A stretch of DNA of 64,000 nt from JAOUEA01 sp963790335 (GTDB taxonomy: Bacteria; Actinomycetota; UBA4738; HRBIN12). The stretch lies in NCBI GenBank assembly GCA_963790335.1, contig CAWBOB010000002.1:1-64000 (forward strand). Reading direction: 5' to 3'. Made by a program: the position numbers and the translations under genes. Under the pieces are notes generated by a model that saw nothing but the letters and a program-made list of their open reading frames with translations, did no database searches and was not told where the DNA came from. This document shows, piece after piece, positions 9,135 through 18,350 of the stretch; position 1 is the first letter of the stretch, and every line of letters starts with the position of its first letter.

Positions 9135-10189
9135 TCATTCCTCCCCGCCAGCATCCCGCAGCCGGCGTAGATGTCTTGTCCACCGCTATAGCGGCGCACT
9201 ACCGGCATTCCTAACTCCGCGGTCAAGGCGTCTCTGAAAGCGTTTAGCTCCGCCGCCGACGGCCGCTGGAATTGTCCCGTCGGATCGTTCACATCGATCA
9301 AATCCAGCACAATGGGTAAGCCGCGCGTCAACTCCGCCAGTTGGCGAGCGTCGTTCGCGCTTGTGTTGATTCCGGCCATCAAGGTCCACGCCAGCGTGAC
9401 GCGCCGACCCGTCGCTTGGTGATACTCTCGCAATGCTTCGACGAGTTCGGGCAATGGATGTGTGGCTTCAATCGGCAATAGTTCCTTTCGGCGCTGCGGA
9501 TCGGCCGACGTGAGCGAGACGACCAGGCGATAAGGCCGCTTCTCGGCCGTGAACCTGCGTATCATCGGCACAATACCGACTGTCGAAATCGTGATGGCCT
9601 TGCCGTTAATAGCCAGGCCGCATGGCTCCGATAGAACCTCTGCCGCCCGCATCACGCGGTCGTAGTTCAGCATTGGCTCACCCATGCCCATGAAGACGAC
9701 GCCCCGAACCGGATGCGGCGAATCGGCTTGCACCTGCATGACCTGGTCAACGATTTCCCAGGTGGCCAGGTTGCGTTGGAAGCCGAGTCGCGCTGTGGCG
9801 CAGAAGGCGGAGCCAGAGCGCAGCCAACTTGGGAGCTGACGCAGACGATATACTTCAAATTCTCAGGCCGATGCAGCAGGGGAATGCGCACCGATTCGAA
9901 CGGCCGCCAGGCCGTCGCCGCGAAAAAGGTATTTGGCAAAGCCATCGTTGGGTGACACCGTTTTGTTGACCAGCGTCAAACGAGGAATGGCCGTCGCTTG
10001 CCGAACGCTCGCCAATAAACGCGCGGGCACCTCCGGCATCTGGGTGGGAATCTCAGCCTCACCGTGTCGAAGCACCGCCGCTTGCAACCGCCGCGCCAGC
10101 CGGGCGCTGACGCCCAGGCCAGCCAGGCGCGCGTGCAACTGAGTGGCCGTGCAGTCTTTCAGTAAGATTGGAGCGACTATCATGTCCAT
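9135..10189 (-). CDS. rlmN: RlmN-type 23S rRNA/tRNA adenine-C2 methyltransferase, frameshifted
   Basis: Radical SAM enzyme that methylates C2 of A2503 in 23S rRNA and A37 in some tRNAs. Recognisable blocks are LTLVNKTVSPNDGFAKYLFRG, VRIPLLHRPENLKYIVCVSS, GVVFMGMGEPMLNYDRVMRA, RLVVSLTSADPQRRKELLP and the end GGQDIYAGCGMLAG with the methyl-carrying cysteine. The cluster motif should read CALACAFC, but a base is missing near 9800 so the second cysteine codon is destroyed and the frame shifts. Other shifts lie near 9900 and in a G run at about 9143 that hides the stop at 9135. The start is placed at the MDMIVAPILLKD methionine. Confidence 0.82.
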
Positions 10190-10350
10190 CGGCAGCACCA
10201 TTACTGGGCAATGAGACCTATTGGCAATGCCGGACACGCATTCGAGCCGACAGAAACCAGCTTAGGAACATGGGTTATGATAGACCATGAAACACCAAGC
10301 AAACGCGGTCGTTAGTTAAGTCCCAATGCCTTCATGTCATTACTCCACCT
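10190..10350. other. intergenic region between rlmN and the helicase
   Basis: The two genes are divergent. I see no clear promoter elements or small gene. Confidence 0.3.
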
Positions 10351-12481
10351 AGAACCATTGGCAAGCGCGCACGACTAAAGGTGAGATTCTGCAAGTTCTC
10401 TGTACTACCGGCGGGCTGCGACGAGAACAGGTCGGACGGATCGAATTGCACGGATTCGTAGCAACAATTGAGGTGCCGTCCAACTGCGAGGCACGAGTCA
10501 TCAAGGCTCTCGATGGATTCCCGTTCAAGGACCGGCAACTGCGTGCATGGATCACTCCCTCTCTTGGGGGACAGGGTACAGGGACACGGACCGATGCAGA
10601 CGAGCATTTTCAGCACCTGACGCAACTACTGAATCTGGAATCGCAGGCAGAAGCACAACAGATCCTGGAAAGGAACGCCCAAACGGCGTCAGCGGAGCGT
10701 ACCGGCGACTGCCTCACCGGGCTAGTCGTGATCGAGGAAACCACAGGACTCGGCGGGCGTTTTATTTTGACGTTGGGCAAACGTAATCGCAGCATGCCGC
10801 TGCCGTGGAATCGACTGGAACCGGAGCGCCTATTCTCCTTTCGGCCGGGAGTGGGAAAAACGGCGAGGGCTGGCGCGGGTCGTCTGCGAACGCAATCGCA
10901 TGGAATTGAGAGTAGCTCTCAATGAACCACCCGGCGAAGGCGAACGTTCGGCAAACTATCGCCTTGACTATTCCACGGATGAAGCAGCCCGGCAAAGACA
11001 GTTGGCGGCTCTGGAACGCTCACGCACTGCTGTGCGGGATCGGTTGGCCGAATTGCGTGGCGTTTTACTCGGTGAAACAGCGCCGGCGTTCCAGCCGGAA
11101 ACTCCGCTCGTGCCTCTTGACGGGACTTTGAATGACTCCCAGAAGAACGCGATTCGTTTCGCCCTCTCCGCCGCGGACTTGGCCATTCTTCACGGTCCGC
11201 CCGGCACGGGCAAGACGACCGCCGTCGTGGAGCTGATTCGCCAGGCCGTGCGACGCGGACAAAAAGTGCTGGCATGTGCTCCGAGCAACCTTGCCGTGGA
11301 CAACCTGCTGGAGCGTCTCCTCGCAAGTGGGGAGCGGGCCGTGCGGCTTGGGCATCCAGCACGAGTCTTGGCCGATCTTCGCGAGCACACCCTGGACCTG
11401 ATGGTCGAAGACCATGACGATACCCGCCAGGCACGCAAGTTGGCCAAGAAAGCGTACGCACTGTTTCGCCAGGCCGGTAAATGGACACGCGCCAAGCCCG
11501 AACCAGGTTCGCGCCAGCAAATTCGTCAGGAGGGCCGAGCGCTTTCGGGGGATGCGGCAACTGGAGGCGCAGGCCGTCGAGCGAATTCTGAACGGCGCCA
11601 CCGTCGTCTGTGCGACCTTGACTGGGCTGGATAGCGAAGTCCTGGGGCAGCGCCAATTCGATCTGGCTGTCATCGACGAAGCCGCTCAGTGTACGGAGCC
11701 TGTCTGCTGGCTGCCTCTTTTGCGAAGCAAGTGTTTGATCCTGGCCGGCGATCATTGCCAGTTGCCTCCCACGATACTTTCCCAAGAAGCGGCCCAGCTC
11801 GGTTTTAGCATTAGCCTGATGGAGCGACTCGTCGATATGTATGGCCCCCTGGTGACACGGCGCCTGACCGTGCAATATCGAATGCACGAAGCCATCATGA
11901 CCTTCTCCTCGCAGCAGTTTTATGACGCCGATTTGGAAGCCCATGCTTCGGTCCGCGGCCATCTGTTGTGCGAATTGCCCGGTGTGACGGCGAATCTCCT
12001 GACGCAAACTCCGGTCGAGTTCATCGATACGGCCGGAGCAGGCTACGACGAGATGCCGGAGCCGGACGGCAAAAGCCGGTTCAACCCGCAGGAGGCGGAG
12101 CTGGTCACCTGCAAGGTGAAGGCTTTCCTGGATGCCGGCGTGCCAGCGGCGGCGATTGCCGTGATCGCGCTTTATTCGGCTCAAGTCACGCTGCTGCGCG
12201 ACAAGCTCCCAATTCCCGGACTGGAAATCGACAGCGTGGACGGCTTCCAGGGACGCGAAAAGGAAGCCGTGGTGCTCTCCTTGGTGCGCTCCAATGCCGA
12301 AGGCGAAGTTGGCTTCCTGGCCGATGTTCGCCGGACAAACGTCGCCCTCACCCGGGCTCGCCGCAAATTGCTGGTGATCGGCGACGCCGCAACGCTGTCA
12401 AGCCATCCGTTTTACGCAAACATGGTGGCCTACTTTGAATCAATCGGGGCGTACCGTTCAGTCTGGGAAGAAAGTGGTTAG
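10351..12481 (+). CDS. SF1 (UPF1/IGHMBP2-like) helicase preceded in frame by a DbpA-type RNA-binding domain, frameshifted
   Basis: The first 60 codons (VLCTTGGLRREQVGRIEL, IKALDGFPFKDRQLRAW) match the DbpA RNA-binding domain normally found at the end of DEAD-box helicases. The frame stays open into a UPF1-like helicase. Blocks are ILHGPPGTGKTTAVVEL (Walker A), VCATLTGLDSEVL, AVIDEAAQCTEP (DEAA box), LAGDHCQLPPTI, RRLTVQYRMHEAIM, SVDGFQGREKEAVVLSLVRS and NVALTRARRKLLVIGD. Frame changes occur near 10815, 10875 and 11540. No ATG is in frame at the 5' end, so a separate upstream gene fused by an indel is possible. It should unwind RNA or DNA 5' to 3'. Confidence 0.75.
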
Positions 12482-12854
12482 CCTCTTGCTGCGCGACAAG
12501 CTGGTGGCTCTCGAATGGTTACACCGGCAGTTGGAGCGAATGCGGCAAGCCGCGGAAATGGGTACAGCCATCTATCCAGTGAAAGGACACGACGAGATTT
12601 GGCACCACTACCTATTGCATGGCGGCCGTGTAGTCACTGTTGCTCCAGCGACGTGCAATCCGGAAATCAAAGATGACCCGAACATGGTTCGGCGACTTGT
12701 TTCCCTGGCCAAAGCGCGAGCAGATTCCCAACGCCTCGCGGAACGGGTCGCCGGCATCTCTCTTCTCGCGTCGTGGTTCCGGCGTCACCCGGGTGAGCGG
12801 GCGAAACTCGTAACGCTGCAAGGCAGCAAGACCCGTTCTACTTTATTGGTTTAG
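12474..12854 (+). CDS. hypothetical protein
   Basis: Open frame of 126 codons from a GTG that overlaps the helicase stop by eight bases. The product has a basic, helical N-terminal part (LVALEWLHRQLERMRQAAEM), then VKGHDEIWHHYLLHGG and a basic C-terminus. I do not recognise the family. The overlap suggests co-expression with the helicase, but the frame may itself be affected by indels as its neighbours are. Confidence 0.45.
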   Translation: MVSLLLRDKLVALEWLHRQLERMRQAAEMGTAIYPVKGHDEIWHHYLLHGGRVVTVAPATCNPEIKDDPNMVRRLVSLAKARADSQRLAERVAGISLLASWFRRHPGERAKLVTLQGSKTRSTLLV

Positions 12855-12865
12855 GGATCCCAGAC

Positions 12866-13972
12866 TCAATTACGCGCAGCCGACTCCGAGGCTCCTGAAC
12901 TGCCTCTGGCGATAATAACCCAGGTCGCATATGCCAAGCAGACTGCAAGGCCAAGAATAACGGCCGTATTTCCCTCTGCTGACGGCCCGGACGCAGAAGA
13001 AACCGTCTGAAAACTATGAGCCAAACAGCAACCAGCAAGGATGCCGACAGCCGTTACCATGGCATCTCCGTTGCCTTCACCTGCCAGCACGATTTGTCTT
13101 ACAGGACAGCCGCCCGCCAAGACGCCCGTCAAACCAACCAATGCCATTGAAAGGCCGTTCCACAGTTGATCACTATGGCTGACCGGTTGGTCAGCGAAGC
13201 CGAGTTTGAAGTTACCGGTCAGGGCGGACAGCAAGGCGAACCCAGCGATCAAAGCAACGGCGCCCCAGAGCATCTGCCTGGGACCGGCGAACACTTGTCT
13301 GGCCGCGGTCACGGCACAGAATCCCGTCAGGGACAATATTGCGCCGCTGACAAGCGCCAAGCCGAGGGCCCAATACCAGGCAGCATGCGGCGGCGGTGTG
13401 CCGATGTCGTCTGGACCGGGACCGAACGGCATCTGGCCGGCCAAAAAGAGAATGAGGGTGCCAACGGCCAAGAATAGGGCTGGTGTGCCGGCGGGTGTGA
13501 TGACGACAGCGGTTTTGCCGGAGGTGTAGCCGCGCAGCTCGAACAGGCGGCCCACACCAACGCCGAAGATGAAACCGACTAATCCGATAACGGCATTGAG
13601 GTCCCCGCCGCCCAGGCGCTGCAACATTCGGAAAGGGCAGCCCAAAAAGACCAAGGCTCCAATTCCCATCCACATGCCGAGAAAGAACCGGGCGGCAGTG
13701 TGTGCCCCTGCTCGTCCTTCGAAGCGTCGTTGCCCAAGTCGCAGGAGAAAAGCGCCGCCGATGAGTCCGACTATCTCCGGGCGAAAGATCCGCGGGCCTT
13801 CCTTGGTGAACAACCCCAATGCCCCCGCCGTGTCGCGCAAGAAACACGCCCCGCAGATGCCCATGTTTCCTGGGTTTCCCAGCGCAACGAAGCCAGCCGC
13901 CAAACCGCCGACTACAGCACAGCCGGCCCACAGGATGCACAATATTCTTCCTGAGACATCCGTGCGAAGCAT
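12866..13972 (-). CDS. yedE: YedE/YeeE family transporter (putative selenium or sulfur-compound transporter)
   Basis: Intact 368-residue polytopic membrane protein with about nine helices. It carries the paired cysteine motifs of this family: GICGACFLRDTAGALG near the N-terminus, GALVFLGCPFRMLQRLGGGD in the middle and LAGGCPVRQIVLAGEGN near the end. The length and cysteine layout fit the YedE subgroup named putative selenium transporters; related YeeE proteins import thiosulfate through cysteine relays. The next genes on the same strand encode two thiol redoxins, which fits handling of a reactive sulfur or selenium species. Substrate assignment is inference. Confidence 0.88.
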   Translation of the reverse strand: MLRTDVSGRILCILWAGCAVVGGLAAGFVALGNPGNMGICGACFLRDTAGALGLFTKEGPRIFRPEIVGLIGGAFLLRLGQRRFEGRAGAHTAARFFLGMWMGIGALVFLGCPFRMLQRLGGGDLNAVIGLVGFIFGVGVGRLFELRGYTSGKTAVVITPAGTPALFLAVGTLILFLAGQMPFGPGPDDIGTPPPHAAWYWALGLALVSGAILSLTGFCAVTAARQVFAGPRQMLWGAVALIAGFALLSALTGNFKLGFADQPVSHSDQLWNGLSMALVGLTGVLAGGCPVRQIVLAGEGNGDAMVTAVGILAGCCLAHSFQTVSSASGPSAEGNTAVILGLAVCLAYATWVIIARGSSGASESAARN

Positions 13973-14021
13973 GGCTGATCTCCAAGCGATTCACCGCCAA
14001 TCGCTTCGGCGATATTGTTCG

Positions 14022-15116
14022 TCACTTGGATTTTGTCGCCATCTGCTCCAACAATGCCATCACGATCGCCTGTTCCATTTCGCCCGCGCGGAAGCCAAAA
14101 GGCCCGCGACCACTCTTGTAGGCCACTTTTCCCTGAGCGTCGATCACATACACTCGACCCGGCATACCGCTGTAGGCATGGCCAACCGGGTCGCTGATCT
14201 CGTCCACCACCACCGGCATCGTTGGCTTGAGCTTCTCGCAGAACTGGCTTGCGACCGCGGTTCGTTCCGAGAGTGTCGTCGGCTGCTTGACAGCGACTCC
14301 GGCACGCGTGTTCGATTCCATCTTCCAGCCATCGGTCGGGTGGGCCTCGCGCACGTAGACCATCAGGAAAGTCGCGTCATTCTTATAGCGCTCATACATG
14401 CCTTCGATGGTGGTGTAAAACGTTCGGAAAGGCCCGCACGTGTAGTTGCCGAGCACAAGCACCACTGGCCTGGGACCAATTAGCTTGGAAAACTGGACAC
14501 TGCTCTTGCCGTCCACCGTTTTGAGCGTAAAGTCCGGGGCAAGGTGTTCGAGTTGAGGGCCCACTTGCATCGAACCGATCTCGCCTTCGAACAAGCCTTT
14601 GATCAGCACCGACCGGCTTGGCCCACCGCCAGGCGGGGTGCCGCTCACTTTGCCACCGACCTTGAGCTTGCCCCAGTCGAGATCGCTTGAGGTAATGAGG
14701 CCGTCCTTGTTCCGATCGAGGCAGGTGAACCAGGCGTCGGGGCCGCTGAATTTGCCGCGGGGAACGCCCTTGGTGGGATCGGCGCCGGAGCGCGCGGCGA
14801 GCCACTGCAATGTGTAGCGAGTGTCTGCGGGACCGAACCAGCCGCTATCACCGCCCATTTGAGAGCCGCGCAGAATGTCGATCAACATCCGCACCGCTTC
14901 AGGCTGACGCACGCTTTGAAAAGCGGCCTCAATCTGCTCAATCGCGGCCGCCGCCGCCTTGGAGTCGTCGAGCTTCTTTCGGTCAAACAAGCGCGGGAGG
15001 TCCTTCACGTCAATCGACGGTTTTTTAGCTTCACTCGTCTGCTCCTGGGCACCAACGAAAGGTGCCAAAAACGCCAGAAGTGTAAACGCTAGCGCGATCA
15101 GCCAATTTCGTTTCAT
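14022..15116 (-). CDS. secreted iodothyronine-deiodinase-like redoxin with EF-hand motif
   Basis: 364 residues from ATG 15116, with an AGGAG at about 15128-15132 upstream. A signal peptide (LIALAFTLLAFLAPFVGAQ) is followed by a helical region, an EF-hand-like DRNKDGLITSSDLD, and a thioredoxin-fold domain. That domain has LVLGNYTCGPFRTFY and YVREAHPTDGW, the deiodinase signatures. Vertebrate deiodinases have selenocysteine where this protein has Cys (codon TGC). Bacterial relatives are poorly characterised and probably act as exported peroxiredoxin or thiol reductases. It lies downstream of a redoxin gene and upstream of yedE on the same strand. The gene is intact. Confidence 0.83.
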   Translation of the reverse strand: MKRNWLIALAFTLLAFLAPFVGAQEQTSEAKKPSIDVKDLPRLFDRKKLDDSKAAAAAIEQIEAAFQSVRQPEAVRMLIDILRGSQMGGDSGWFGPADTRYTLQWLAARSGADPTKGVPRGKFSGPDAWFTCLDRNKDGLITSSDLDWGKLKVGGKVSGTPPGGGPSRSVLIKGLFEGEIGSMQVGPQLEHLAPDFTLKTVDGKSSVQFSKLIGPRPVVLVLGNYTCGPFRTFYTTIEGMYERYKNDATFLMVYVREAHPTDGWKMESNTRAGVAVKQPTTLSERTAVASQFCEKLKPTMPVVVDEISDPVGHAYSGMPGRVYVIDAQGKVAYKSGRGPFGFRAGEMEQAIVMALLEQMATKSK

Positions 15117-15152
15117 CGTGATGGTCACTCCTGTTAGGGCTCCACCAGACCG

Positions 15153-15717
15153 TCAATACTTCGGCTCATTGCCCGCTTTCCATTTGATGTTGCAGCCGAT
15201 GCTCGCCTTCTGATCATTGCTCACGGGCTTGCTTGCCAAGACCGCATCGAGAGCGGCACGCAGGTCGGCGCCTGTAATCGGCTTGCCGTTGTCGGGTCGG
15301 CTATCGTCAAATTGCCCTCGATAGACGAGCTTGTGGGCCTTCTCGTAGAGGAAGAAATCAGGAGTGCATGCGGCGTGATATGCTCTGGCGACCAACTGGG
15401 TCTCGTCAAACACGTACGGAAACGAGTACCCGGCAGCGCGGATTTCGTCGGTCATCTTGGCAGGGCTGTCTTCGGGATAGTTAGCCGCGTCGTTAGAGTT
15501 GATGCCGACGATGGCGATTCGCGCTCCTGATATTCTTTGCCGAGCCTGGCGACGCCCGCAGGTGCCGGACAAACGGACAATGGTTACAGATGAACATGAT
15601 CAGCATCGGCTTGCCAACATGGTCGCGCCGGCTGACGATCTTGCCGTCCGGCGTCGGCAACGAGAAATCCGGGGCGAGGGTTCCGAGGTCGCGCATTATA
15701 GAAGGGGTGAGTGCCAT
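15153..15717 (-). CDS. thioredoxin-like/AhpC-TSA redoxin, frameshifted
   Basis: The N-terminal piece (LGTLAPDFSLPTPDGKIVS, MFICNHCPFVRHL) has the CNHCPFV active site of a cytoplasmic thioredoxin-fold subfamily. The C-terminal piece reads IAIVGINSNDAANYPEDSP, GYSFPYVFDETQLVARAYHA and ACTPDFFLYEKAHKLVYRGQ. The frame breaks near 15545, where roughly ten residues are scrambled. The start is ATG 15717. It probably reduces peroxides or disulfides. It is the first of three minus-strand genes leading to the deiodinase-like redoxin and YedE. Confidence 0.8.
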
Positions 15718-16033
15718 TGTTGAAGTCTCCGAGCCCTGTCGTTTGTCCCAGGTGAATTCTATCAATCGATGGTCTCGCTACGTTGACGTTGACGGTATCC
15801 GAGCGAGTATGAAGCCATCGGCAATCTGCCCTCAAAGAATCGCTATCGCAGCCGATTCCGCTTACTGTATCCGGGAGGTGTGGTCTGTAATGCCCAGTTG
15901 CTGTTGGTCTTGCCCAACTTGACTAGCCTTCCAAAACAGCAGTAGCCGTGGCGCTGGCTACCTTGTGTTTTGCGGAGGTTGAGGCTATCAGTCTTCCGCT
16001 TGGTTGTATTTTTCCCCACGCCAAGGAGAAGTT
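15718..16033. other. divergent intergenic region
   Basis: About 315 bases separate the redoxin gene (minus) from the secretin-like gene (plus). It should hold both promoters, but I cannot assign -35/-10 pairs with confidence. The last bases carry AAGGAG upstream of the ATG at 16034. Confidence 0.35.
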
Positions 16034-17098
16034 ATGGCCCGCTTGCACCTATTCGCCATTTTCGCATTGATCGCCGCAGGATTGACATTCAATGCCAACG
16101 GTCAAGATTCGCGTTACCTGGTCGTTCCGGTCGATACCACGACGGAAACAGTCATCTATCGGATACCGGACCTTGCTATTTCTTTGGGTAATCAAGAATT
16201 GGTGGAAGTTTTTCAGCGCTTGCCAGAATGTCAGGAATGGTTCGTTGACAGCAAGAGTGGCAAACCACGGTTTCAGTGCAAGACAACGCAGGAATTCATC
16301 ATTCAGTATCTGCAAGCTACCGTTGACCCCGAATCGTGGCGGGCGAAGGGCGGCGTTGGCACGATTGAGTTTCAGACCAAAGATCACCAGTTGGTGGTCT
16401 TTCAATCCAAGACCAATCAGGACCGAGTGGCAGCAACGCTTGAGTCATTTCGGCGCGTGATGGACGTGGAAGTTGCTTTGGAGTGTCGCATTGTGTGCTT
16501 GCCTTCGACCAACGGCGAAAACTTGGTCGATCTGTTGGACTTCGACGAATTCGATGGCAAGCTGGCGTTTTTGACGCAGAAGCAGTTACATGCGTGGTTG
16601 AACCTGGCTGTAAACAACAAGCAGGTCGATTTCATACGACCGCCCAAAGTTACTGGGTTCAATGGTCAGGATTTGACGATCAGTGTAGGCGCCGAAATGG
16701 AGCTTCTTTCCTCGGATCGAATTAAAGAGGGCGTATTCCTCAAATTGTTGCCCGTCGTATCCGCTGACAGGCTCAAAGTGCGCTTGGATGCCGACGTCTT
16801 GCTAAGTGACATCAAAGGCAAAGAAACAGATCATCCCGAGGTTGTGGAGCTCAAAGCCAGGGAAACGGTGGTAATTCCCAACAACAAAACCGTGGCGTTC
16901 CGCATGGGACGAGTGGCCAACATGCAACGCAAGGAATCTGGACCACCCACGCTGTCCAGACTCCCATACGTGAATCGTCTGTTTACGAATGTCGCCTATG
17001 CCCGTCAGGAACATGACGTGTTGGTGCTAATCACGCCAAAGGTGATTATTAATCCACCAGAGCGAAATTGGGTCCAGGCGGTTCGTGTTTCCAAGTGA
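16034..17098 (+). CDS. secretin-like domain protein (type II/III secretion family), exported
   Basis: Intact, 354 residues, starting at ATG 16034 after AAGGAG. The signal peptide is LFAIFALIAAGLTFNANGQ. The middle carries N-domain-like alpha/beta repeats. The C-terminal part resembles the secretin core: FLKLLPVVSADRLKVRLDAD, ETVVIPNNKTVAFRMG, LSRLPYVNRLF and DVLVLITPKVIINP. It is shorter than a gated outer-membrane secretin, and no other secretion genes are nearby. A standalone planctomycete secretin-like protein in the periplasm or outer membrane is the best description. Pore formation is not shown. Confidence 0.75.
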   Translation: MARLHLFAIFALIAAGLTFNANGQDSRYLVVPVDTTTETVIYRIPDLAISLGNQELVEVFQRLPECQEWFVDSKSGKPRFQCKTTQEFIIQYLQATVDPESWRAKGGVGTIEFQTKDHQLVVFQSKTNQDRVAATLESFRRVMDVEVALECRIVCLPSTNGENLVDLLDFDEFDGKLAFLTQKQLHAWLNLAVNNKQVDFIRPPKVTGFNGQDLTISVGAEMELLSSDRIKEGVFLKLLPVVSADRLKVRLDADVLLSDIKGKETDHPEVVELKARETVVIPNNKTVAFRMGRVANMQRKESGPPTLSRLPYVNRLFTNVAYARQEHDVLVLITPKVIINPPERNWVQAVRVSK

Positions 17099-17106
17099 AT
17101 CCTGGG

Positions 17107-17744
17107 ATGGACACGATGCAGGATGCCGTCGAGTGCTTGCGCTTCGCAATCGGCGAACGGACGATTGAGCGTTGTCCGTGGGCCAAGACAGACCTGTACA
17201 TCCAGTACCACGACACCGAATGGGGTGTGCCGGTCCACGACGACCGGCTTCTGTTCGAGTTCCTGATTCTCGAAGGGGCGCAGGCTGGCCTGAGTTGGGA
17301 GACGATCCTGAAAAAGCGAGAAAGCTATCGGGCAGCCTTCGACAATTTCGATCCTGCCATCGTCGCCAAGTACGGCCAAAAGAAGCGAGAGAGCTTGCTG
17401 TCGAACGCTGGGATCGTCCGCAACCGGCTCAAAGATCGAGGCTGCCATCCAGAATGCGAAGGATGTTCCTGGCCGTGCAGGACGAGTTCGGCACGTTCGA
17501 CAAGTACATTTGGGGATTCGTCGGCAACGAGCCGAAACAAAACGCCTGGAAGTCGATCAAGGAAGTCCCCGCAAAGACCCCGGAATCGGATGCCATGAGC
17601 AAGGACTTGAAGCGACGAGGATTCAAGTTCGTCGGCAGCACGATCTGCTACGCCTTCATGCAAGCCGTGGGCATGGTGAACGACCACTTGGTCGAATGTT
17701 TCCGCCATGGCGAGCTGTCGAGGGCGGCCAGAAAACCGAAATGA
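17107..17744 (+). CDS. tag: DNA-3-methyladenine glycosylase I, frameshifted
   Basis: HhH-like glycosylase that removes N3-methyladenine from alkylated DNA. The first part has the zinc-binding CPWAKTDLYIQYHDTEWGVP and the catalytic-glutamate block LILEGAQAGLSWETILKKRE. The second part has FVGSTICYAFMQAVGMVNDH with the remaining zinc ligands. The frame changes near 17450, just after NAGIVRNRLK. The start is one of two in-frame ATGs at 17107 and 17116. The stop overlaps the next gene start as ATGA, so a repair-related operon is likely. Confidence 0.85.
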
Positions 17745-18016
17745 AAAAACTGTCAATCGATCACTGGTTCGTCTACATCCATCGTTGTGCCGATGGCTCC
17801 CTCTATACCGGGATCACCACGGACGTAAAGCGCCGTTGCCGTCAGCACAACCAAGGAACCGCCTCACGATACACTCGTAGCCGCCGCCCAACCCAGTTGA
17901 TCTGGCAAGAGGCGCAGCCAAGTCGGAGTTCGGCCTTGAAGCGTGAGGCAGCGATTAAGGCAATGACAAGACGAGACAAGCTGGCATTGATTCGATTGAG
18001 TAAGAAAGCAGGATGA
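17741..18016 (+). CDS. GIY-YIG nuclease superfamily protein
   Basis: 91 residues from ATG 17741, coupled to tag by an ATGA overlap. The motif WFVYIHRCADGSLYTGIT contains the GIY-YIG core as VYI-YTG. It is followed by DVKRRCRQHNQG with the catalytic arginine and SRRPTQLIWQEA. This is a single-domain YhbQ/URI-like endonuclease. Such proteins are small and widespread, and their cellular roles are mostly unknown. The pairing with an alkylation-repair glycosylase suggests DNA repair, which is inference. The gene is intact. Confidence 0.88.
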   Translation: MKKLSIDHWFVYIHRCADGSLYTGITTDVKRRCRQHNQGTASRYTRSRRPTQLIWQEAQPSRSSALKREAAIKAMTRRDKLALIRLSKKAG

Positions 18017-18259
18017 TCCCACTCTACCGAGATTCCTGCTTCACCTTCGCTTTGCCGACGACCGAGTTATTCCCCGTTTCCACCTCGAGAGCGTTGAAGT
18101 CGGGCGGCGGGTGTTGATCTTCAAGATCGACTCCAGCACGGGCAAAGGCTGGGCCAGTTGACGACGGCTACCGTGAGCGAGGGTGGCTGGGTGGACCTTA
18201 CGGAGCCGATAATCGTGAGAGCCGGCGAGGCATTCGTCGCAGTGGTAGACGGGGATTAA
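18013..18259 (+). CDS. small hypothetical protein, frameshifted
   Basis: The ATG at 18013 overlaps the GIY-YIG stop (ATGA), the third coupled start in this operon. It reads MIPLYRDSCFTFA, then in a shifted frame DDRVIPRFHLESVEVGRR and VLIFKIDSSTGK, then TATVSEGGWVDLTEPIIV to a TAA at 18259. The pieces form one plausible beta-rich protein of about 80 residues with shifts near 18055 and 18155. I do not know its function. It is the last gene before the change in sequence character. Confidence 0.5.
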
Positions 18260-18350
18260 ATCATTCATGCGATTTGCGAAGTGGATTTTCCTGTTGTCTG
18301 GCATCACCGGGTTGTGGAAGTACACTGCGGAGCGAAAACGAAAGATGGCG
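18260..18350. other. likely junction from planctomycete-like to actinobacterial-like sequence
   Basis: The coupled operon ends at 18259. By about 18350 an open frame appears mid-protein (DGFEMPSLFVFFADGTF) with higher GC and a different gene style. No start codon with an RBS opens it, so the frame seems to have been cut. This supports a second breakpoint but does not fix its base. Confidence 0.5.

Noticed and set aside
10332..10625. Minus-strand 97-codon open frame
   Set aside because: The plus strand here encodes a recognisable DbpA-type domain; the minus frame has no family or RBS.
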